From assembly GCF_014640675.1 (NCBI RefSeq), contig NZ_BMHK01000017.1:1-64000 (forward strand): a stretch of DNA of 64,000 nucleotides. Reading direction: 5' to 3'. The position numbers and the translations under genes are program-made. Shown piece after piece: positions 17,190 to 26,543 of the stretch (its first letter is position 1; each line of letters starts with the position of its first letter). The notes under the pieces were generated by a model, which saw only the letters and a program-made list of their open reading frames with translations, did not search any database and was not told the origin of the DNA. Origin of the DNA: Novosphingobium endophyticum. GTDB taxonomy: Bacteria; Pseudomonadota; Alphaproteobacteria; Sphingomonadales; Sphingomonadaceae.

Positions 17190-19466
17190 ATGACCAGCGG
17201 AGCCGTCGAAGCAGCAAGGAACATCCTCACCCGCCTCCACGAGGTGATGGCCTCGCGCAGTAATGCGCAGGCCAAACTGAACAATGTGGTGGAAGTGATA
17301 GGCGAGTGCCTCGATAGCGAGGTCTGCTCGATCTACCTCCTGCGCGAGGGGATGCTGGAACTTTTCGCCACGCGCGGCCTTGCCCAGGAAGCCGTCCATG
17401 TCACGCGCATGGCGGTGGGTGAGGGTCTCGTCGGCACGATCGCCGGCAATATCGAGACCCTCAACCTGGCCGAGGCGACGGCGCACCCGGACTTTTCCTA
17501 TCGCCCGGAAACGGGCGAGGAAAAGTTCCACTCGTTCGCCGGCGTGCCGATCGTGCGACGCGAACGCGCCGTGGGCGTGCTCTGCGTCCAGCACGTCGAT
17601 CCGCGCCGATACGAGGAAGTCGAGATCGAGGCGCTGCAGACCGTGGCGATGGTGCTTTCGGAACTCATCACCAACGCCGGCCTTATCGACGAGGTGGAGT
17701 CGCAGGCCTTCGGCTCCGGCAACAATGGTTCCGAGCAGCTTCACGGCCTCACGCTGGTCAAGGGTCTGGCATCGGGAGCCGCGGTCTTCCACCAGCCGCG
17801 CGTGACGATCGAGCACGTCGTCGCCGAGGACACCGAGGCCGAGCGCCAGCGCGTCATCCTCGCGTTCGAGAAGATGCGCGAGCAGATCGACCGCATGGCC
17901 GGTCAGGCCGAATTCGGTACGGGCGGCGAGCACGATGAGGTCCTCGAGACCTACCGCATGTTCGCCTATGACGAAGGCTGGACCCGCCGGATCAACGAAG
18001 CGATCGATTCCGGCCTTACGGCCGAGGCGGCCATCGAGCGCGTGCAGCAGCGCACCCGCATGCGCATGCGCCAGATCGACGACCCGCTGCTGGCCGACCG
18101 CATGCATGACCTGGAGGATCTGGCGAACCGCCTGCTGCGGATCGTTTCGGGGCAGATCGGTACGGCAGCCAGCGTAGGCCTGCGGAACGACGCGATCCTG
18201 ATCGCGCGCAACCTGGGGCCTGCCGAACTGCTCGAATACGACCGGCGGCGGCTGAAAGGCGTGATCCTCGAGGAAGGTTCGCTTACCAGCCATGTGGTGA
18301 TCGTCGCGCGGGCCATGGGCGTTCCCGTGCTGGGCCGGATTCGTGGTTTGCGCGGCGTCGTGCGCGAAGGCGACTTCCTGCTGCTGGACGCCGATCAGGC
18401 GACCGCGACAGTGCGCCCCTCGGCGGGCATGATCGAGGCTTTCGAGGCGCGCTTCGCCAAGAGCCGCGAGCGCCAGGCCGTCTATGCTGCGCTTCGCGAC
18501 GTCGAGCCGGTGTCGCGAGACGGCGTGCGGGTGAAGGTGATGATCAACGCGGGGCTGCGTGAGGACATGGCCAACCTCAGCCTGACCGGCGCCGACGGCA
18601 TCGGCCTGTTCCGCACCGAGTTCCAGTTCCTCGTCTCGGCGACGCTGCCGCAGCGCGAACGCCAGACCCGCCTCTATCGCGACGTGCTGGAGGCTGCCGG
18701 CGACAAGCCGGTGATGTTCCGCACCGTCGATATCGGCGGGGACAAGATTCTGCCCTACCTGCGTCACGACGACGGGGAAGGGGAGGAGAACCCGGCGATG
18801 GGCTGGCGCGCCCTGCGCGTCGCTCTGGAGCGCGATGGCCTGCTCAAGGTCCAGGCGCGCGCGTTGCTCGAAGCGGGGGGCGGGCGCACGCTCAATGTCA
18901 TGTTCCCGATGGTCGCGGAGCCCTGGGAGTTCGATGCGGCCAAGGCGGTGTTCGACGGGCAGCTCGCTTATCTGCGATCGCAGAAGAAGCTGCTGCCCGA
19001 GGCGATCCGTTACGGCGTCATGCTGGAAGTGCCGTCCCTGGCCGAACAGCTCGATCTGTTGGCGCCGAAGATCTCGTTTCTCTCCATCGGCACCAACGAC
19101 CTGACGCAGTTCCTGTTTGCCGCCGACCGCGCGAATCCGAAGCTGGCGGAACGCTACGACTGGTTGAGCCCCGCGATCCTGCGGTTCCTGCGCCGCGCCG
19201 TGCGCGGCGTCGAGGGGAGCAATGTCGATATCGGTGTCTGCGGGGAGATGGGCGGCCGCAGGCTGGAAGCGCTGGCGCTTCTCGGGCTGGGCATCACCCG
19301 GCTTTCGATCACCCCTGCCGCGGTGGGACCGATCAAGGAGCTGATCGGCCGGGTCGATCTGCGCGCGATCCGCGAAGCCATGGATGGATGGCTGGACTCG
19401 CCTCCGGAGAACATGCGCGCGACACTGGCCAATTGGGCGGTGGAACGTGGGATTCTCGTGGATTGA
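17190..19466 (+). CDS. ptsP: Phosphoenolpyruvate-protein phosphotransferase PtsP (EI-Ntr)
   Basis: A 758-residue enzyme that takes phosphate from PEP and passes it to NPr in the nitrogen-related PTS, a regulatory relay rather than sugar uptake. The N-terminal GAF sensor domain (about 1-160) includes FHSFAGVPIVRRERAVGVLCV. The phospho-histidine domain has the active His in LTSHVVIVARAMG (about His368). A PEP-binding TIM barrel (about 430-740) follows, with GIGLFRTEFQFL, FRTVDIGGDKILPY and GTNDLTQFLFAADR. The GAF domain separates it from sugar-PTS EI. No PTS permease is visible nearby. Confidence 0.95.
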   Translation: MTSGAVEAARNILTRLHEVMASRSNAQAKLNNVVEVIGECLDSEVCSIYLLREGMLELFATRGLAQEAVHVTRMAVGEGLVGTIAGNIETLNLAEATAHPDFSYRPETGEEKFHSFAGVPIVRRERAVGVLCVQHVDPRRYEEVEIEALQTVAMVLSELITNAGLIDEVESQAFGSGNNGSEQLHGLTLVKGLASGAAVFHQPRVTIEHVVAEDTEAERQRVILAFEKMREQIDRMAGQAEFGTGGEHDEVLETYRMFAYDEGWTRRINEAIDSGLTAEAAIERVQQRTRMRMRQIDDPLLADRMHDLEDLANRLLRIVSGQIGTAASVGLRNDAILIARNLGPAELLEYDRRRLKGVILEEGSLTSHVVIVARAMGVPVLGRIRGLRGVVREGDFLLLDADQATATVRPSAGMIEAFEARFAKSRERQAVYAALRDVEPVSRDGVRVKVMINAGLREDMANLSLTGADGIGLFRTEFQFLVSATLPQRERQTRLYRDVLEAAGDKPVMFRTVDIGGDKILPYLRHDDGEGEENPAMGWRALRVALERDGLLKVQARALLEAGGGRTLNVMFPMVAEPWEFDAAKAVFDGQLAYLRSQKKLLPEAIRYGVMLEVPSLAEQLDLLAPKISFLSIGTNDLTQFLFAADRANPKLAERYDWLSPAILRFLRRAVRGVEGSNVDIGVCGEMGGRRLEALALLGLGITRLSITPAAVGPIKELIGRVDLRAIREAMDGWLDSPPENMRATLANWAVERGILVD

Positions 19467-19625
19467 CATCGGTCTGCGGCAGGCAGAGGATGCCTGCTGA
19501 GCCTGGGGGCTGATCCGCCGCACGGAATCCGAAACATTGGCCCTTGATGCTGATTGTCGCTAGGGATTCAAGTAGTTAGGCAGGTCAGATCTGGATCGTA
19601 ACACCTAATTCCTTTCGGGAGTGGA

Positions 19626-20753
19626 ATGGAAGACGTCGAAAGCCAGGGCACGGAACAGTCATCGCTATCGGTAGGCGGCAGGTTGCGTGCAGCGCGCGAG
19701 GCTGCGGGGTTGAGCCGGAGCGACATCGCCTCGAAGACCAAGGTTGCAGAACGCCACCTCCTCGCCATCGAGGAGGATCGCTTCGGCGACCTTGCCGCGC
19801 GGACTTACGCCGTGGGTTTTTCCCGTACTTATGCGCGGGCGGTGGGCCTTGATGAGGCGGATGTCGCCGAACAGGTCCGCAGGCATCTCGATGCCGAAGC
19901 GGATATCCACGCCAGCCTCGTCGAACCGAGCTTCGAACCCGGAGACCCCGCGCGCGTCCCGCCGGTCCGGCTGGCGTGGGTCGCCGCTGCCGGTGTCGTC
20001 GTCGTCATCGGGCTGCTGCTGGCGTTCTGGGGCAGCTTTTTCTCGCCCGAGGGCGAATTACCCGATCTGATCGCCGAAAAACCGGCGGTTCAGGAAAGCG
20101 CCGCGCCGGCCCCTGCCGTGACAGCGAGCCAGGTCGCGGCGAACGACGGCCCGGTGGTAATGACCGCGACCAGCGACCGCGTATGGGTCAAGGTCACCGA
20201 TGCGAGCGGCAAGCAGCTGATGCAGAAGGAACTCGCCGAGGGCGAAAGCTGGACGGTGCCGCAGGACGCCGAAGGTCCGCAGCTTCGCACCGGGCGGCCG
20301 GATGCGCTGCGGCTCACCGTCGGCGGCAGGCAGGTCCCGCCGCTGGCCGACCGGCCGATGACGATATCCGGGATCTCGCTCGCCGTCGCCGATGTGCTTG
20401 CGCGCGGTACGGCGACGCAGGCGGCGCCTTCTCCCCAGACATCGCCTCGTCCCGCCGTGGAACCGGCGCGCGCGGTGGCTCCCGCCACCCTGTCCGATCC
20501 GCCGGAGCCGAGGCCCGCGCCCGTCGGACCGGCGCCCGTTGCCTCGCCGCGTCCGGCAGCGACCGCCGCGCCCGCGCCGCGCCCGACTTCCGCCGCGCCC
20601 CCGGAAGGTTCGGCCGAGAGCCCGGCGCCACGTTCCGGCGCCATGCGCACCGCGCCGGCCACTGTCGTTCCGGTCGCGGAGACGCCGCCGACACTTTCTC
20701 CCACGCCGAGCCCAAGGCCGACCTTGCAGCCGGTTTCCACGGTTTCCGAATAG
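19626..20753 (+). CDS. RodZ-like HTH protein with DUF4115 domain
   Basis: A 375-residue protein. A cytoplasmic HTH_25-type domain (about 16-85: GGRLRAAREAAGLSRSDIAS) is followed by one membrane helix (about 117-140). The periplasmic part has a DUF4115-like beta domain (about 180-250: VWVKVTDASGKQLMQKELAEGESW), and the last 120 residues are a Pro/Ala-rich tail. The architecture matches RodZ, which links MreB to the envelope for cell shape; the long Pro/Ala tail is at the C-terminus instead of the usual internal linker. It precedes cpoB on the same strand. Confidence 0.8.
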   Translation: MEDVESQGTEQSSLSVGGRLRAAREAAGLSRSDIASKTKVAERHLLAIEEDRFGDLAARTYAVGFSRTYARAVGLDEADVAEQVRRHLDAEADIHASLVEPSFEPGDPARVPPVRLAWVAAAGVVVVIGLLLAFWGSFFSPEGELPDLIAEKPAVQESAAPAPAVTASQVAANDGPVVMTATSDRVWVKVTDASGKQLMQKELAEGESWTVPQDAEGPQLRTGRPDALRLTVGGRQVPPLADRPMTISGISLAVADVLARGTATQAAPSPQTSPRPAVEPARAVAPATLSDPPEPRPAPVGPAPVASPRPAATAAPAPRPTSAAPPEGSAESPAPRSGAMRTAPATVVPVAETPPTLSPTPSPRPTLQPVSTVSE

Positions 20754-20893
20754 CACTGCCTCGACACGCGGGGGCTGTTGCGGCAAACATTTTGCCTGCT
20801 GCACGTGGTTAATCCGGGGTACGGCCCGCAGTGCGGCGATTTGGGGGCGAAGGTCATGGGGCGAGCGTGTCCCGACACGGAGAGTACTTGGCA

Positions 20894-21877
20894 ATGAAAG
20901 GTTCAATTGGCGCGGAGCGGCGGGTGCGTTTTGCGGGTGTACGCCTGTTGGCGACATGCGCCGCCGCTTCGCTGCTCGTATGCGGGGCGATCCCCACACA
21001 GGCGCAGGATTCAACGGAAGGCCGCCTGAAGAAGGTCGAAGCCGAAGTCCGCGCCTTGCAGCGCAAGGTCTTCCCGGGCGGTGACGGCACATTCTTCGAG
21101 CCGCAGATCGCGCCGCCGGCACCGACCGCTGGCACGGGCCCGCAGGCGCCGACCACGACACCGCTCACCGACCTGCTCGGCCGCATGGACGCCGTAGAGG
21201 CGCAGATGAACCGGCTGACCGCGCAGATCGAGCAGAACACCAATCGCATCAACCAGCTAGAAGCCAGGCTGGGCAGTGGCGCTGCCGGCCCGGTCGTGGA
21301 CGGCGCGGCGCCGGCCGCGAGCGCGCCTCCGCCGGTTTCTGCGTCGCAGTCCAACCTTTCGGCGATGAGCGGCGGGAGCTCCGCCGTCCAGCCCGCCTCG
21401 GTGACCACCACGACCAAGGCGCCCGCAGCCGTGCCTTCGGCGTCGCGACTTCAGGCTGTGCAGGCGATCGTCAAGCCGCAGACCGGCGATCCGGGCGATG
21501 ACGAGTACAGCTATGGCTACCGCCTGTGGGAGGCGAAGTTCTATCCCGAAGCGGAGCAGCAGTTGAAGCTCTTCCTGGAGAAATACCCGAAGCACGGCCG
21601 CGCCAGCTGGGGCCGCAACCTGCTCGGCCGTGCCTACCTGGACGAGGGCAACCCGCTTGAGGCGGCGAAATGGTTCGTGCAGAACTATCAGGCCGACAAG
21701 AACGCTGATCGCGCTCCGGACAGTCTGCTCTACCTCGCCGTCTCGATGAAGCAGTTGAAGGACACCAAGCGCGCCTGCATCGCGCTGGCCGAATTCAGCC
21801 AGACTTACGCGGCGGAAGCGGCGGGGCGTCTGAAGAGCCTCTACGATTCCACGCGCAATGGGCTCACCTGCAACTGA
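20894..21877 (+). CDS. cpoB: Tol-Pal coordination protein CpoB (YbgF)
   Basis: A 327-residue periplasmic protein. A signal peptide (about 1-38, ending near THAQA-like PTQAQ) is followed by a coiled-coil trimerisation part (about 40-145) and TPR repeats (about 215-325: LWEAKFYPEAEQQLKLFLEKYPKH and DSLLYLAVSMKQL). CpoB coordinates outer-membrane constriction with septal peptidoglycan synthesis. The ATG at 20894 directly precedes the signal peptide. tilS starts 20 bp inside its end. The tol-pal genes themselves are not here. Confidence 0.85.
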   Translation: MKGSIGAERRVRFAGVRLLATCAAASLLVCGAIPTQAQDSTEGRLKKVEAEVRALQRKVFPGGDGTFFEPQIAPPAPTAGTGPQAPTTTPLTDLLGRMDAVEAQMNRLTAQIEQNTNRINQLEARLGSGAAGPVVDGAAPAASAPPPVSASQSNLSAMSGGSSAVQPASVTTTTKAPAAVPSASRLQAVQAIVKPQTGDPGDDEYSYGYRLWEAKFYPEAEQQLKLFLEKYPKHGRASWGRNLLGRAYLDEGNPLEAAKWFVQNYQADKNADRAPDSLLYLAVSMKQLKDTKRACIALAEFSQTYAAEAAGRLKSLYDSTRNGLTCN

Positions 21878-22868
21878 CGAGCCCCCGGGCGACGTGACGC
21901 CGGCCGCCGAGCGCGTGGCCCGCTTCCGCGAGGGGGTGGCGGCGCTCTGGCCGGACGCGATCGACGATGAACGGGCGAAACTGGGGCTGGCCGTGTCGGG
22001 CGGCCCGGACAGTACGGCGCTGCTCCTGCTTGCCGCCGCCGCGCTGCCGGGGCGGGTCGAGGCGGCGACCGTCGATCATGGGCTGAGACCGGAGAGCGCG
22101 CGGGAAGCCGCCGATGTCGCCGCGCTCTGCGCGCGCATGGGCATTCCGCACGCCGTCCTGCGCGTCGAAGTCGCGCCGGGTAATGTTCAGGCCGAGGCTC
22201 GCGCCGCGCGCTACGCGGCGATGGCCGGATGGATCGAGGAGCGCAAGCTGGCCGCGCTGGCGACGGCGCATCATGCCGACGATCAGGCGGAGACGCTGCT
22301 GATGCGCCTCAACCGCGCGAGCGGCGTTGCGGGGCTGGCCGGCGCGCGCGGTCGCGGACAAGTGCCGGGCACCGATATCCCGCTGCTGCGCCCGGTACTC
22401 GGCTGGCGCCGCGACGAACTGGCCGGCGTGGTCGCGGCGGCGGGGATCGTGCCTGCGGACGATCCCAGCAACGTCGACGACAAGTATGACCGGGTACGCA
22501 TCCGCAAGGCGCTGGCGGACGCCGACTGGCTGGATGTCGCCGCCATTGCCCGCAGCGCCGAATATATCGCCGAAGCCGACGCCGCGCTCGACTGGATGGC
22601 GGCGCTCGAATGGCGCTCGTGCGTGAAGAAGGAGCCGATGGGGCTGGGCTATCGGCCGCAGGGCCCGCGCGTCGTGGTGCTACGGGTGGTCGCCCGGATC
22701 GTGCGCGAACTCGGCGGCGCCGAACCGCGCGGCGGCGGCGTGGCGCGCCTGCTCGATGCGCTGACGCAAGGAAGGCCCGCTTCGATCGGGGACCTGATCG
22801 TGCGTCCCAATGCCGGGCGCTGGAGTTTCAGCAAGGCGCCGGTTCGCGCGGCGAAGCGGAAGACGTGA
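21858..22868 (+). CDS. tilS: tRNA(Ile)-lysidine synthase
   Basis: A 336-residue PP-loop ATPase that changes C34 of tRNA-Ile(CAU) to lysidine so it reads AUA. The P-loop is SGGPDS at 47-52, and further TilS motifs are ATAHHADDQAETLLMRL and PLLRPVLGWRRDEL. Its C-terminal extension is short, as in many alphaproteobacteria. The first 20 bp overlap cpoB; a later GTG could be the start. Confidence 0.92.
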   Translation: MGSPATDEPPGDVTPAAERVARFREGVAALWPDAIDDERAKLGLAVSGGPDSTALLLLAAAALPGRVEAATVDHGLRPESAREAADVAALCARMGIPHAVLRVEVAPGNVQAEARAARYAAMAGWIEERKLAALATAHHADDQAETLLMRLNRASGVAGLAGARGRGQVPGTDIPLLRPVLGWRRDELAGVVAAAGIVPADDPSNVDDKYDRVRIRKALADADWLDVAAIARSAEYIAEADAALDWMAALEWRSCVKKEPMGLGYRPQGPRVVVLRVVARIVRELGGAEPRGGGVARLLDALTQGRPASIGDLIVRPNAGRWSFSKAPVRAAKRKT

Positions 22869-22880
22869 AGCGCGGCGGAG

Positions 22881-23564
22881 TCAGGTGCCGGTAAGCTTGT
22901 CTCCCATGCCGATCTGCTTGCCGCGCGTGATGTAGACCTTGTCGCCGAGGCTGGTGGTTTTGAACAGCCGGGCAGCGAAGGGTTCGGGCATGCCGATGCA
23001 GCCGTGGCTGGCGTAGCCGAGTTCGACCTTGGAGCCGTGCAGGGTAATGCCGTCGTCGGTCAGCCGCTGCATGTAGGGCATCGGTGCGCCTGTGTAGATG
23101 TTCGAGACATGGTCGCGTTTTTTCTGCGTGATCGGGAACACGCCCAGCGGCGTCGGCTTTTCCTCGGTCCCCAGCAGAACGGCGGTGGCGCCGATTTCGT
23201 ATCCGTTCCGGAACACCGACAGCACGCGAGCGTCCAGATCGACGGTGACGACGATCGGGCCATCGGGCACATTCTCGTCGTTCCAGTGCCACTCGCCGTA
23301 CTTGATCGGCCCGTCGATCGGCAGGATACGCTTGATGATGAAAGGTTCATCGGCCTTGTCCGGGGTCGGCGCGGGTGCCGGTGCCGGTTCGGCAGCCGTT
23401 TCCATCGCCGGTGCCTTGTCGTTCACCGCCACGTCGTTCACCGCCACTTCGCTGGTGGCCGGCGCACCGTTCCGGGCCGTCTGCGGTGAGGTCGCGAGCA
23501 CGAGGACGCCTGCAATGACAGCCAAGGCCAGCAAGCCCGAGGCGAGGAAGAGAGGTCCTTTCAC
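22881..23564 (-). CDS. L,D-transpeptidase (YkuD family)
   Basis: A 227-residue periplasmic enzyme. An N-terminal membrane anchor (about 5-27) is followed by a low-complexity linker with a VAVND repeat and Ala/Pro runs (about 38-75), then the YkuD domain with DGITLHGSK and the active Cys189 in YASHGCIGMP. These enzymes cross-link peptidoglycan or attach lipoproteins. The gene is convergent with tilS. Confidence 0.88.
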   Translation of the reverse strand: MKGPLFLASGLLALAVIAGVLVLATSPQTARNGAPATSEVAVNDVAVNDKAPAMETAAEPAPAPAPTPDKADEPFIIKRILPIDGPIKYGEWHWNDENVPDGPIVVTVDLDARVLSVFRNGYEIGATAVLLGTEEKPTPLGVFPITQKKRDHVSNIYTGAPMPYMQRLTDDGITLHGSKVELGYASHGCIGMPEPFAARLFKTTSLGDKVYITRGKQIGMGDKLTGT

Positions 23565-23897
23565 TGCGATCCTTGTCCTTTGAATCGGCGCATGTTCGCT
23601 GCCCGATCATTACTCATGTGAAGGTAAAGAGCGAGTCGACCCAGGGTACGTGTACCGCGGTTGGACTGGCCGTGCTGAAAAGTTAACAGGTCGGTCCGGC
23701 TTTAGGACGCGGCCGGGTCCGAAATTCCGCGTACCGGCAAAAATGCATCGCCAGAGCGTTGCAATCGTGTGAGCTTTGACTAGGACGGGCGTTTGACGGT
23801 GGACTTTTCCGGGCATCTTCCGGATCGGCCGCGCGGGCCGAGGCGGATCGCATATGCCGACCGGCAGGGTCTGCCCTGACGACTAAGGGGATTATCG
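23565..23897. other. Divergent intergenic region, 333 bp
   Basis: Lies between the L,D-transpeptidase and the 77-aa gene, which point away from each other. It should hold both promoters. I see no recognisable operator, repeat or RNA. Confidence 0.4.
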
Positions 23898-24131
23898 ATG
23901 AAGCTGCTGAAGTGGGCCGTGGGCGGTGCGGGTGCCGCGGGCGCCTACGCGATCTACAAGTATTCGATCGGTCGCAAGGCCAAGGGTGAGGATGTCTTCG
24001 TCACGCCCGAAAAGGCGGTCGAGAAAATCACCCAGGACAACAACCAGGCGGAGGCCGAAGCGCTCGCCAAGCCCCGACGCAAGCGGACGACGCGCGCCAA
24101 GGCGGCCGGGGACAAGCCCGCTTCGGAATAG
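23898..24131 (+). CDS. Small basic hypothetical protein (77 aa)
   Basis: A 77-residue protein with a short glycine/alanine hydrophobic N-terminus (MKLLKWAVGGAGAAGAYAIYKY) that may insert in the membrane, a middle with VTPEKAVEKITQDNNQAEAEA, and a Lys/Arg-rich tail (PRRKRTTRAK). The ATG follows an AAGGGGATT site. I do not recognise a family; the basic tail might bind nucleic acid or phospholipid. Confidence 0.6.
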   Translation: MKLLKWAVGGAGAAGAYAIYKYSIGRKAKGEDVFVTPEKAVEKITQDNNQAEAEALAKPRRKRTTRAKAAGDKPASE

Positions 24132-24351
24132 GGCAAGGCGACAGGCCGTTCGTGCGCCGACGAGCAACGGCTCGCGGCGCCCCGCGCTTTTATCGGTCCT
24201 AACCCTCCCGCGGGCTTCTGTCGGTCGGGTGTGATGCGCCCGGGATCGCTCCACTTTCAGTCTGTACGTGCTTGATGCGCGCCCCTAGTGTGTTCAGTAC
24301 TGACGCCGGGAGCTTCGCGCCAGTACAGAACCAGAAAAGGGGGGAGCGGAT

Positions 24352-25707
24352 ATGGCAATTGTGGACCATGTCGATTTTGCCGGCTTCATGGAGGGCGTGA
24401 AGCGCCGCAATCCTCACCAGCCCGAGTTCGTGCAGGCAGTCCAGGAAGTCGCCGAGGACATCTTCGACTTCATCGCCGACAAGGAAGAATACCACGAGCA
24501 GCAGATCCTGCGCCGCATTGCCGAGCCGGACCGGGTGGTTTCCTTTCGCGTGTGCTGGGAGGATGACAGTGGCTGCATCCGCGTCCAGCGCGGCTGGCGG
24601 GTGCAGAACAACAATGCCATCGGCCCTTACAAGGGCGGGCTGCGCTTTCATCCGAACGTCAGCGAGAGCGTGCTCAAGTTTCTGGCTTTCGAGCAGACCT
24701 TCAAGAACGCGCTGACGGGCCTGCCCATGGGCGGCGGCAAGGGGGGCGCCAACTTCAATCCCAAGGGCAAGTCGGTGCGTGAGATCATGCGCTTCTGCCA
24801 GTCCTTCATGACCGAACTCTATCGCCACATCGGCGCGGACGTGGACGTGCCGGCGGGGGACATCGGCGTCGGCGCGCGCGAGATCGGCTATATGTTCGGC
24901 CAGTACAAGCGCATCACCAACCATTTTACGGGCGTGCTGACGGGCAAGGGCCTCGAATACGGCGGTTCGCTGATCCGGCCCGAGGCGACCGGTTATGGCG
25001 CGGTCTATTTCATGGCCGAGATGCTGGCGAACCGCGGGCACGACCTTCAAGGCAAGACGGCGGTGATTTCCGGCTCGGGCAACGTCGCAACCCATGCCGC
25101 AGAGAAGATCGTGCACCTTGGCGGCAAGCCGGTCACGCTCTCGGATTCGGGTGGCTTCATCCACGACCCGGACGGTCTCACGCTTGAGAAGATCGAATGG
25201 GTCAAGCAACACAAGACCCACCGCCGGGGGCGCATCAGCGAATATGCCGATGAGTTCAAGGGCTCGACGTTTCACGAAGGCAAGACGCCTTGGAATGTCT
25301 CATGCGACGTGGCGCTGCCTTGTGCCACGCAGAACGAACTCGATGGCGAGGACGCCCGTGCGCTCGTCGCCAATGGCTGCATTGCCCTGTCGGAGGGCGC
25401 GAACATGCCCTGCAACCTCGAAGCGGTGCACGTTTTCAAGGACGCGCGGATCATGTTCGCGCCGGGCAAGGCGGCGAACGCGGGCGGGGTTGCCGTATCG
25501 GGCCTGGAAATGAGCCAGAATTCCTCCCGCCGTTCGTGGACCGAAGGGGAGCTGCAGCAGATGCTCAAGGACATCATGTCCGGCATCCACACACGCTGCC
25601 TGACGTACGGCGAGCGCGGCGGCGGCTATGTCGACTATGTGCGCGGCGCCAACATCGCGGGATTCAAGAAAGTGGCGGACGCCATGCTGGCATTCGGCGT
25701 CGTGTGA
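24352..25707 (+). CDS. gdhA: NADP-type glutamate dehydrogenase
   Basis: A 451-residue hexameric-type GDH, which aminates 2-oxoglutarate to glutamate. Diagnostic segments are GPYKGGLRFHPNV, LPMGGGKGGANF (catalytic Lys region), DVPAGDIGVGAREIGYM and the Rossmann block VISGSGNVATHAAEK. Length and sequence match the assimilatory NADP form. A GGGGGAG site precedes ATG 24352. The large NAD-GDH lies 4 kb away, so both directions of the reaction are provided in this window. Confidence 0.93.
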   Translation: MAIVDHVDFAGFMEGVKRRNPHQPEFVQAVQEVAEDIFDFIADKEEYHEQQILRRIAEPDRVVSFRVCWEDDSGCIRVQRGWRVQNNNAIGPYKGGLRFHPNVSESVLKFLAFEQTFKNALTGLPMGGGKGGANFNPKGKSVREIMRFCQSFMTELYRHIGADVDVPAGDIGVGAREIGYMFGQYKRITNHFTGVLTGKGLEYGGSLIRPEATGYGAVYFMAEMLANRGHDLQGKTAVISGSGNVATHAAEKIVHLGGKPVTLSDSGGFIHDPDGLTLEKIEWVKQHKTHRRGRISEYADEFKGSTFHEGKTPWNVSCDVALPCATQNELDGEDARALVANGCIALSEGANMPCNLEAVHVFKDARIMFAPGKAANAGGVAVSGLEMSQNSSRRSWTEGELQQMLKDIMSGIHTRCLTYGERGGGYVDYVRGANIAGFKKVADAMLAFGVV

Positions 25708-25723
25708 CGCGGTTGGAGGAGCC

Positions 25724-26326
25724 ATGTCCGGTACGGTGAAGTCGTCCGAAGCCGGGTCGGATGCGGGCGAGGCGTCGCCGGCCCAACTCTACGATGGCGG
25801 GACGTATTCCGCGCACGCTGTCCACATGGTGCGCACCGCCATGGCGAACCACGTCGCGCTCAGCCAGATGGCGGACCACAAGGCCAATATCCTGATGGGC
25901 GTGACGTTCCTCGTCTTCACGCTTTCCGTGACGGCCTTCGGCAGCGGGACGAGTCCGTTCGCGCTGCTGATCCTCGTACTCTCGGCCTTTGTCTCCGCGA
26001 TGTTCGCGATGGCCGCGGTCATGCCCAAGACCACTCCGCCGAAGCTGTCCGGGGATGAGTACGACAACCTGCTGTTCTTCGGCGTTTTTACCGAGCTGGA
26101 GCAGGAGGATTTCGTCGACCGCGTGATGTCCCGGTCCGAAACCGACGGACGGGTGTTGAGCGCGATGCTGCGCGACATCTATCAGAACGGCGCGGTGCTC
26201 CGGCGCAAGAAATACCGCTATCTCTCATTCGCCTTCCGCGCTTTCCGGACTGGCCTTGTCCTGGCTTTCGTCGCTTTCGCGCTGGAGAACGGGGCCGAGT
26301 TTCTGGATTTTTCTAGCGCCCGCTGA
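25724..26326 (+). CDS. Pycsar-effector-like membrane protein (DUF5706/PycTM)
   Basis: A 200-residue protein. The block VRTAMANHVALSQMADHKAN (about 36-55) is the N-terminal helix typical of the DUF5706 domain, now named after the PycTM effectors of Pycsar anti-phage systems. Two membrane helices follow (about 57-73 and 79-100), and a third hydrophobic segment lies near 170-190. A GGAGGA site sits 4 bp before ATG 25724. In Pycsar, a cyclase makes cCMP or cUMP that opens the effector. No cyclase gene is adjacent here: gdhA is upstream and a LuxR regulator downstream. The family assignment is from memory of the motif. Confidence 0.65.
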   Translation: MSGTVKSSEAGSDAGEASPAQLYDGGTYSAHAVHMVRTAMANHVALSQMADHKANILMGVTFLVFTLSVTAFGSGTSPFALLILVLSAFVSAMFAMAAVMPKTTPPKLSGDEYDNLLFFGVFTELEQEDFVDRVMSRSETDGRVLSAMLRDIYQNGAVLRRKKYRYLSFAFRAFRTGLVLAFVAFALENGAEFLDFSSAR

Positions 26327-26361
26327 ACCCAAAATGCGAAGACGGAGCGTGTCCCGGCCCG

Positions 26362-26390
26362 GTCCTGCCAAGAATTTAATTCGGCAGGAC
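26362..26390 (+). terminator. Strong stem-loop after the PycTM-like gene
   Basis: GTCCTGCC (26362-26369) pairs with GGCAGGAC (26383-26390), and the inner GAATT/AATTC also pairs, so the stem is nearly continuous. It lies 35 bp after the stop. Only a short A-rich tail follows on the plus strand, so a regulatory role is also possible. Confidence 0.5.
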
Positions 26391-26403
26391 TGCAAAATAG
26401 GGT

Positions 26404-26437
26404 CAACTACGTAGTTGCCTAAGGGTAATTCCTAAGG
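26404..26437. promoter_or_regulatory. Palindrome and direct repeat upstream of LuxR-type regulator
   Basis: A perfect 14-bp palindrome, CAACTACGTAGTTG (26404-26417), is followed by two direct CCTAAGG copies (26418-26424 and 26431-26437). It lies about 110-140 bp before the regulator start, in an AT-richer stretch. This looks like a binding site, perhaps for the LuxR-type protein itself. Confidence 0.5.
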
Positions 26438-26543
26438 TTAATCAACTGTTACATGACCGTACTGACTGGAAAGGCGCCAAAGGGGTGGGTGGCCTCCGGT
26501 CGGAGTAAAACGGTCATGCAGTATAACCGGGGGTCGGCTTCGA

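Noticed and set aside
16917..19523. Long minus-strand open frame (868 codons) opposite ptsP
   Set aside because: It mirrors the ptsP coding frame in high-GC DNA; the protein is low-complexity His/Arg/Ala-rich with no family signal.
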